Shown here: piece by piece, positions 59,101 to 64,000 of the stretch
Layout: every line of letters begins with the position of its first letter
Numbering within the stretch: the stretch's first letter is position 1
Assembly (NCBI GenBank): GCA_036322835.1
Contig: AP027304.1
Location: 1,550,001 to 1,614,000, forward strand
Source of the DNA: Tenuifilaceae bacterium CYCD
Lineage (GTDB): Bacteria; Bacteroidota; Bacteroidia; Bacteroidales; Tenuifilaceae
DNA: 64,000 bases
Direction of reading: 5' to 3'
The notes under the pieces: generated by a model
The model's database searches: none
What the model was told of the DNA's origin: nothing
What the model saw: only the letters and a program-made list of their open reading frames with translations
Program-made: the position numbers and the translations under genes

Positions 59101-61852
59101 AGGTAAAGGTTGGACTAAATGCAGTTCCGTTGCTCGATGATTCCCATCCGTGGCTTGTTGGAATCAAAAACCGGAACGATGTGTTGTCGGTAACGCCTAT
59201 TTCATCCAAATAAATTAAAGCGGAAACCTCTGCTGAATCGCCATTTTCAATAAGTAAACTGTCTTTATCAATGTTGATCGTAAACTTATTGTCCAAAAGT
59301 GTGAAGCCGCGTGGGGTTATCAGTTTATCATCAATTTTGAACGCAAAGCACTTAATCATTTTGGCAATAGAACCAGCGTTTTCTGTGTCAAAAATACTCA
59401 GCACTACTGATGTTGGAATTAACGGAAGATTATCGGATGTTCCGCCATCTTTAAGCATAAAACGGATTATTTCGATGGGATTTTCAATGCCAGAGGAGAT
59501 TAAGAGAATGTTGAGTGTATCCTCGTTGTTCGTCAATGGTTTGGTTTCTCCATCAATATCTCCACAGGTAATATATGCCGAGGCAATGTCGTTTAGCGTT
59601 GGACTTTGCGCTAGTAACGAGAACTTTCCGGGTGTGGAGTAATTTACATTGGAATAGATTGTGCTTCCATTTATAAGCGTATCAACAAAGCCGCTTTCGG
59701 AACTTAGCGTTCCGGTACCCGATGCTAGGGCAAGAGTTACTTGCCCTGTTAAATCCTTGTCGATATTTTGATTGATGTCCGTGGCCGATATCCCAACGCT
59801 GAAATTTTCTTGAACGCCAACTCTGTCGGGGATTTGGGTGAACGCAAGATCGGTGGCCTTAACATCAATGGTGAAGATGTTCGAGGTGATGTTTTCGGGG
59901 AATTGTGAGGCGAAAGTTGATCCTCCATCGTGGGCTGTGAAAGCATGATTCTGCCTGTCAACCATGAGTTGAATCGTTTGATTATCGGTAAGCCCTTCGC
60001 TTTTTAGGTATAGCCAAATGCTGATATCTGTTGAACTACCATCGGGAATTACCATTGATTCCGATGTGAAAAAGATATCGATGTACGATGATTTGATTTG
60101 AACACTCGAAATTCCACAAAGCACGCCATCCTTTTTAACAAGGACTCCTTCGATGGTTTTATTCAGCGTGGCGATATTTTGGATTGATGTTCGGCTCAGC
60201 CTGATTGATTTAACTATGGTTGGGACATTGTCTCCATCTCCCGAATCTGATATCCTGAAGCGCATTGCCTCTAATGCTTTTGCAGGTGATGTGAGCAATG
60301 AAGACACACTACTTGATTGTGGTTGCAACAAAGGGGTTAGAGCAGTCGATGTCGTGTCGTTTATAACAGCGATGCTGCTGGTTATTGCTGATTCGAGGTT
60401 GATTGAGGTTGCTTTTAGCGTGATGATTTCGCTTTTGTTATAGGTTAAATCGCTCCACGTTGCAATTCCGCCGGATGCGGTTGTTGTTAATCCTGATGCT
60501 GATGTTAGCAAACCATCACCTTCGTTTAGCTCCAAGGTGACTTCCTGCATAAAATCTTTGTCGAGGTTTCTCTGTGAGTCGTACCCCTCTACTGTAGCCG
60601 AGAATGGCTTATTGATTCCAACAACCTGAGGGGATTGTGTGAATGACAGTTTGGTGGCTTCGACCTCTACGGTGAACTCGTTCGAAATAATGGCTGCAGG
60701 AAATTTGGCAGCGAAATCTGAGCCAGTGAAACTAGCGGCGAATCCGTGATCGGTTGAATCTACATAAAACTGGAGTTTTGTGCCATCGATTAAGGTGTTT
60801 TCTGTTAAATAGACTCCAAGAGTATATTCTGCTGCGTTGCCATCGGGAATGGTTGCGAGGGTTGAATCAACATATATATCTATAGCATCATCTTTAATTT
60901 CGAATGAATTAATGGGGATATCACCATTCAATCCTTTTATTCGTACGCCGCCAATTGTTCCCGACCAAGGTGTTTCAGTTAGGTTTTTAATTACAATCTT
61001 TTTTACCATGGTGGGTAGATTGTCGGTTGTTCCAAAATCTTCGGCTACAAAACGAAAAACATCTACTGCGCTTTCTGCATTGATGGCAAGCGAGGATATT
61101 GACCCACCCTTAATTTGAGATGAGGGCGCATTTGCTGTGGAGTTGGTGTCGTTTACATTAATGGGCTCATAGTTTATGCTGATATTATCAATCCACAGTT
61201 TCATATCGGCTGAGGCTGTGTACCTATAAAGAATGCCAAAATTTTGAAAATCGACATGTGCAATGTCGTTAATTGATCCGTATTCGGTTAAATCGGCGAA
61301 AGTACCATTAGCCGATGCTCGAAGCGTAATTGTTCCATCGGTGGAGCGAACTATTTCAATTGCTCCCGCTTTGCTGGTGCCAATTTGGGCTTGCCAGTTC
61401 AGCGTTGATGTGATTATGGGCGTTGGTGTACCGTTATCGATACGCCAAAGTTTAAGTAAATCGTCGCTTGCACTAAGGTTCACGCCGACCACATAACCGG
61501 AGCCATTGTTGGTTGCTGTCATAACCTGATCGTCGGCCATAATGTAAATCCACCAGCAGTTCGATGAGGATGGATCGTAGCCGTACTTAACCAGCATTCG
61601 CCAGGTAATGTAGCCAGTGTTAACATTCCATGCCGGGAGTGCCGTGTAAATGGTATCGGTATGTGCGGCTGTGTTGTCGTAGGTTTGTTTCAACGATCTT
61701 GTTCCTGAAATAGGCGATGTGGTTGATATCTGCCATTTGCCACTCGGTTTTTGGGTCCAATTTGATAGGTCGTTATTCTCGAAATCATAGGAGACTTGCC
61801 CAAAAATGTTTAAACTGACTACTGTTAAAAGTAGTGAGAACAGGTGCTTCAT
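56198..61852 (-). CDS. Giant T9SS type-B surface protein with lamin-tail domains
   Basis: This 1884-residue protein has a signal peptide (MKHLFSLLLTVVSLNIFGQ). Domains in order: a concanavalin-like fold (about 20-220), and three Ig-like repeats beginning KLSFTQSPQVVG, DLAFTQIPDRVG and RLSIAESPFIVS, interleaved with beta domains. A second jelly-roll domain follows (about 1030-1240, YACSISEDFEENAPAW), then a Big_5-like domain and two lamin-tail domains (LIINEIMANP with EYIELFNP, and LVINEILFNP with DFVELYNN). The C-terminal gliding-motility-type sorting domain ends it (ETFSPDGDGKDDFLLI, then WDG, then PVGLYIIYI). Role is adhesive or structural by inference. Confidence 0.9.
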   Translation of the reverse strand: MKHLFSLLLTVVSLNIFGQVSYDFENNDLSNWTQKPSGKWQISTTSPISGTRSLKQTYDNTAAHTDTIYTALPAWNVNTGYITWRMLVKYGYDPSSSNCWWIYIMADDQVMTATNNGSGYVVGVNLSASDDLLKLWRIDNGTPTPIITSTLNWQAQIGTSKAGAIEIVRSTDGTITLRASANGTFADLTEYGSINDIAHVDFQNFGILYRYTASADMKLWIDNISINYEPINVNDTNSTANAPSSQIKGGSISSLAINAESAVDVFRFVAEDFGTTDNLPTMVKKIVIKNLTETPWSGTIGGVRIKGLNGDIPINSFEIKDDAIDIYVDSTLATIPDGNAAEYTLGVYLTENTLIDGTKLQFYVDSTDHGFAASFTGSDFAAKFPAAIISNEFTVEVEATKLSFTQSPQVVGINKPFSATVEGYDSQRNLDKDFMQEVTLELNEGDGLLTSASGLTTTASGGIATWSDLTYNKSEIITLKATSINLESAITSSIAVINDTTSTALTPLLQPQSSSVSSLLTSPAKALEAMRFRISDSGDGDNVPTIVKSIRLSRTSIQNIATLNKTIEGVLVKKDGVLCGISSVQIKSSYIDIFFTSESMVIPDGSSTDISIWLYLKSEGLTDNQTIQLMVDRQNHAFTAHDGGSTFASQFPENITSNIFTIDVKATDLAFTQIPDRVGVQENFSVGISATDINQNIDKDLTGQVTLALASGTGTLSSESGFVDTLINGSTIYSNVNYSTPGKFSLLAQSPTLNDIASAYITCGDIDGETKPLTNNEDTLNILLISSGIENPIEIIRFMLKDGGTSDNLPLIPTSVVLSIFDTENAGSIAKMIKCFAFKIDDKLITPRGFTLLDNKFTINIDKDSLLIENGDSAEVSALIYLDEIGVTDNTSFRFLIPTSHGWESSSNGTAFSPTFTSTIYGQPCNIEVEASRLSIAESPFIVSADEPISIKAAAINAYGNFDEDYLGYADISLNSGPGQMDVSSIRNIITAGLVVWNDVKLDSYGQFQIKANYDELGSCLTPSIYSGYNYACSISEDFEENAPAWTGIGNWKTSTISPISGTQSLIHAGNPGDGENTLLFPLGTENILGNPVEWEFTIQNGDWDPSSDNYFYFIAAASSLDLNSSATVGLAVGINPSSNNDSLSLWSFAGTKRTNLIVTPFDWNENDEVRVRLTLSPLGKLSLWYQPNQSKIMLFGGETNLSNQYSLNFAGFVFGYTASRAGQLWIDNLKICTAKYPPILQSAKSLNLTTVKVDFTQNVTAESASQTQNYQIKTSSGVIIPAIKVTCDSEKQNEVILTTDKMPLGDLTLTVQRVKNEDGYYLTDSTAFGIGAEGNLGRLIINEIMANPIPSNGLPEYEYIELFNPTNDTVNVQGWKMHFNSTVATLPLANILPKNYEVICTSTAAANLSEYGQAIGVTGFPSLLNDGMLLKLFDNKGNLISFADYNKTWYNDNTRNSGGYSLECIDPSNLAEGINNWHASLAQIGGTPCAANSVANSNPDITKPNVVSLDILDDKTLEVLFNEPMDSLTLTLAENYSIDNEIGNPSEVLITGELFDKVKISFSNPIAAEQIYELTISDEVKDFVGNALDFTQIKLGLPQVPSSGDLVINEILFNPYTGGVDFVELYNNSSKCLDLSKINIANRNLTDLSISQSYPASDTARLLFQNEFVVITENPELVKQFYQCQNPSAFIWASSLASLNNDEGYVVMLTENNNVVDEVHYTEEMHSKMLNDYKGISLERINPNLSSADASTWQSASQVVGFATPTYKNSQYTDATTSTSSFTLTPETFSPDGDGKDDFLLINYNLPEAGFVANIKVYTSNGVEIYRLANNLLLGTEGTIRWDGINFSNSRVPVGLYIIYIEYFNLKGEVKKEKKVCVVASRG

Positions 61853-61942
61853 TTTTATTTATTACTAATTTTATGCACAATAAATTACGAAAATTTTTTT
61901 ACTATCTAACTATTGTTCAACCATTTTAATAACCATGAGTTT

Positions 61943-62935
61943 ATGAAAGTAGCAGTGGTGGGCGCTACCGGTTTAGTAGGTAAAGTAATGCTTCAGGTTC
62001 TTGAAGAGCGGAATTTCCTAGTAACAGAGTTGATTCCAGTCGCGTCGGAAAAGTCAGTTGGTAAAACTGTTAAGTTTAAGGGTAAGGATGTTGCAATTGT
62101 TTCGGTTGCAGAGGCTGTGAGGCTAAAGCCTGCTGTTGCTATCTTCTCCGCGGGATCAGCAGCATCTAAGGAGTGGGCTCCAAGGTTTGCGGAGGTTGGA
62201 ACAACTGTGGTTGATAATTCATCGTGCTGGAGAATGTATCCCGAAATTCCTCTTGTAGTACCCGAGGTAAATGCTAGCGTACTTACTCCAAATCACAAGA
62301 TAATTGCAAATCCAAACTGTTCAACTATTCAGTTAGTGGTGGCTTTGAACCCTCTTCACTTGAAATATAAGATCAAAAGAGTTGTTGTATCAACGTATCA
62401 GTCAGTAACAGGAACAGGCGTTAAGGCCGTGAATCAACTTTATGCTGAGAGACAGGGTATTCAGCCTGATATGGCCTATCCTCATCCTATCGATTTAAAC
62501 TGCTTTCCCCATGGTGGTACTTTTCTTGAGAATGGCTACACCACCGAGGAGCAGAAGTTGATAGACGAAACCCGTAAGATTATTGGCGATCAATCCATAA
62601 TGGTTTGTCCAACCGTTGTTCGTATTCCAGTGGTTGGGGGACACTCAGAGTCTGTTAATGTTGAGTTTGAGCGTGAATTTGATTTGAACGAAGCCGTTAA
62701 ATTGTTAAGTAATTCCGCAGGAATTACTATTCAGGACGATCCTGCCACAAATTATTACCCAATGCCACGCTACTCAGAGGGCAAGGATGATGTGTTTGTA
62801 GGGCGAATTCGCCGAGATGTGTCACAACCAAAGAGTATAAACTTCTGGGTTGTATCCGATAACTTACGTAAAGGTGCAGCCACCAACGCTATTCAAATAG
62901 CTGAATACTTGAACTCGAAAGGCTGGTTGGGATAG
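61943..62935 (+). CDS. asd: Aspartate-semialdehyde dehydrogenase
   Basis: From the ATG at 61943 (MKVAVVGATGLVGKVMLQVL) the protein is 330 residues; a longer frame from a TTG at 61913 adds ten residues before the Rossmann strand and is unlikely. The active-site Cys is in NPNCSTIQ, the substrate Arg/His region is RIPVVGGHSESVNVE, and the Rossmann motif is GATGLVG. It makes aspartate semialdehyde from aspartyl phosphate for lysine, diaminopimelate, threonine and methionine synthesis. It stands alone, convergent with a DedA gene. Confidence 0.95.
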   Translation: MKVAVVGATGLVGKVMLQVLEERNFLVTELIPVASEKSVGKTVKFKGKDVAIVSVAEAVRLKPAVAIFSAGSAASKEWAPRFAEVGTTVVDNSSCWRMYPEIPLVVPEVNASVLTPNHKIIANPNCSTIQLVVALNPLHLKYKIKRVVVSTYQSVTGTGVKAVNQLYAERQGIQPDMAYPHPIDLNCFPHGGTFLENGYTTEEQKLIDETRKIIGDQSIMVCPTVVRIPVVGGHSESVNVEFEREFDLNEAVKLLSNSAGITIQDDPATNYYPMPRYSEGKDDVFVGRIRRDVSQPKSINFWVVSDNLRKGAATNAIQIAEYLNSKGWLG

Positions 62936-62945
62936 AAAAATATAA

Positions 62946-62982
62946 AGTGAAGCTGCAATTAACTTGCAACTTCACTCTTTTT
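62946..62982. terminator. Bidirectional terminator after asd
   Basis: AGTGAAG (62946-62952) pairs with CTTCACT (62970-62976), extended inside by TGCAA/TTGCA with one bulge, followed by CTTTTTC. The leftward DedA gene ends within it. Confidence 0.82.
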
Positions 62983-63582
62983 CTTAAAGGCTTGATAAAT
63001 CAAGAAAAGAACAAAACCCGAGCCTAGTACAATCATTGCAATGCTCAGTTCGTTATAGTACTTGTCCACCAAATCTTTTGGAATGTAATATCCAAGCATT
63101 GCTAGCGCAACGTTCCATATTCCAGCACCTAGAATTGTATAAAGAAGAAATTTCTTGAAAGGCATACGAGCTAAACCGGCTGGAATTGATATTAGCTGAC
63201 GAATTCCAGGAACAAGACGACCAATAAATGTTGAGGTGTTGCCGTGTTTTACGAAATAGGATTCTGCTTTTTCGATAGATTTTGGCTCAATCATGCATAG
63301 CCTAGCAAACCTTGTGTCGGCAAGTGAATAAATTACCTTTCGGCCAATCCAAAGGGCAAAAAAGTAGTTAAAAAGAGCACCAATAAGCGCACCTAATGTG
63401 GAAAAGAATATAACTAAGTATATGTTTAGTTCTCCTTGAGCAGCCTTGTATGCAGCAGGTGGAACAATAATTTCGGAAGGGAATGGAATAAACGAACTTT
63501 CTATTGCCATTAAAAGGGTTATGGTTGTGTAGTTCATGTTTGCCATGTACCAGTCCGTAATACTTGTAAATATGTCAGTCAT
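62959..63582 (-). CDS. DedA-family membrane protein
   Basis: This 207-residue protein has about five membrane segments. Family motifs are AIESSFIPFPSEIIVPPAA, then FFSTLGALIGALFNYFFALWIG, FIGRLVPGIRQLISIPAGLARM and FLLYTILGAGIWNVAL, with the conserved Arg residues of GRLVPGIRQ. DedA proteins are inner-membrane, tied to lipid (undecaprenyl phosphate or phospholipid) translocation and membrane potential. It lies between asd (convergent) and hflX, 54 bases downstream of the latter on the same strand. Confidence 0.93.
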   Translation of the reverse strand: MTDIFTSITDWYMANMNYTTITLLMAIESSFIPFPSEIIVPPAAYKAAQGELNIYLVIFFSTLGALIGALFNYFFALWIGRKVIYSLADTRFARLCMIEPKSIEKAESYFVKHGNTSTFIGRLVPGIRQLISIPAGLARMPFKKFLLYTILGAGIWNVALAMLGYYIPKDLVDKYYNELSIAMIVLGSGFVLFLIYQAFKKKSEVAS

Positions 63583-63636
63583 CGATAGAAGTTTTAGCGG
63601 TGCAAAGTAAGTAAAATTAATTAGATGGACGATTGC

Positions 63637-64000
63637 CTATTTCACCTCAAAATCGCTATCCTTGATGTCGGGATAGAGGAAGTTGTCAAAGGGGTAACGC
63701 CCCACGTGGATATCCCGAACAGTTTTATAGAGCAATTGCCTAAATTCAGTGATATTTGTTTTGTGCTTAGCCGATATGAATATTGTATGAACTCCTTTTT
63801 TTGCCATCCAAGTATTTTTAAGTTCATTTAAGCTGATGTTTCTGTCAGTTCTAGGAGTATTGTCGTCTGCAGCCTTTTCTTCCCATTTATAGGCATCAAT
63901 TTTGTTGAAAACAATAATGGTGGGTTTTTCCCCTGTTTTTAGTTCCTGCAAGGTTTGGTTTACCACGTTGATTTGATCCTCGAAACTAGCATGCGATATA
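63637..64000 (-). CDS. hflX: GTPase HflX, C-terminal part; 5' end beyond window
   Basis: The frame is open to the window edge; about 121 codons are visible. It reads ISHASFEDQINVVNQTLQEL, then TIIVFNKIDAYKWEE (the NKxD guanine-specificity motif), TIFISAKHKTNITEFRQLLY and a terminal HVGRYPFDNFLYPD. This matches the end of the HflX GTPase domain and its tail. HflX splits stalled 70S ribosomes. The upstream GTPase motifs lie outside the window. Confidence 0.9.
   Translation of the reverse strand, partial: ISHASFEDQINVVNQTLQELKTGEKPTIIVFNKIDAYKWEEKAADDNTPRTDRNISLNELKNTWMAKKGVHTIFISAKHKTNITEFRQLLYKTVRDIHVGRYPFDNFLYPDIKDSDFEVK

Overview
The window looks like the chromosome of a Bacteroidota member, probably order Bacteroidales. 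This rests on type IX secretion tails on two large secreted proteins, promoter -7 boxes of the TAnnTTTG type, a methylmalonyl-CoA mutase pair, many SPII lipoproteins, and a prfB frameshift site. No rRNA, tRNA or CRISPR array was seen. Base composition was judged by eye only: about 1-24.6 kb is clearly more AT-rich than the rest.

Region 1 (1-25911) is an integron-like gene-cassette array. Sixteen attC-like sites of about 130 bp (numbered 1-16 left to right) separate small, mostly leftward genes. The array ends at a distinct attI-like site (24684-24782) that touches the stop codon of a tyrosine recombinase (24781-25911, leftward). Read from the recombinase, there are sixteen complete cassettes, C1 (23805-24644) to C16 (2463-2960), plus C17, which runs off the left edge. 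In every cassette the two ends facing the gene are complementary for 9 to about 15 bases, while the two ends of one attC site often are not. That is the signature expected of cassettes that move as circles. Cargo includes lipoproteins, small membrane proteins, a ParE-type toxin-antitoxin pair, an ABC-F ATPase, a DUF5916 outer-membrane protein, a T9SS-exported BNR-repeat protein, a HEPN-like protein, and a four-gene unit (WYL regulator, PH/TM protein, PD-(D/E)XK nuclease, MORN-like protein) that could be a defence system. The recombinase lacks the insertion that defines classical IntI enzymes.

Region 2 (26139-33871) is ordinary chromosome: prfB with a programmed +1 frameshift, two EamA transporters, an M20 amidohydrolase, a flippase-like membrane protein, purQ and an exo/endonuclease/phosphatase-family protein.

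Region 3 (34165-47780) is a tight eleven-gene rightward signalling operon. It has a CheR methyltransferase, a Cache/HAMP/GAF/PAS membrane sensor, a second degenerate CheR, a CheB methylesterase, a membrane GAF protein, a GAF/PAS/PP2C phosphatase, SiaB-like and SiaC-like partner-switch proteins, a 1028-residue TerB/ABC-2 transporter, a lipoprotein and a secreted protein. It joins chemotaxis-style methylation enzymes to a SiaABC-type phosphorylation switch, with no flagellar or CheA/CheW gene in view.

Region 4 (47843-64000) holds a MEMO-family lipoprotein, mutA-mutB, a secreted DUF2135-like protein, an MFS transporter downstream of a complete subclass-B1-like metallo-beta-lactamase, a 1884-residue T9SS type-B protein, asd, a DedA protein and the end of hflX.
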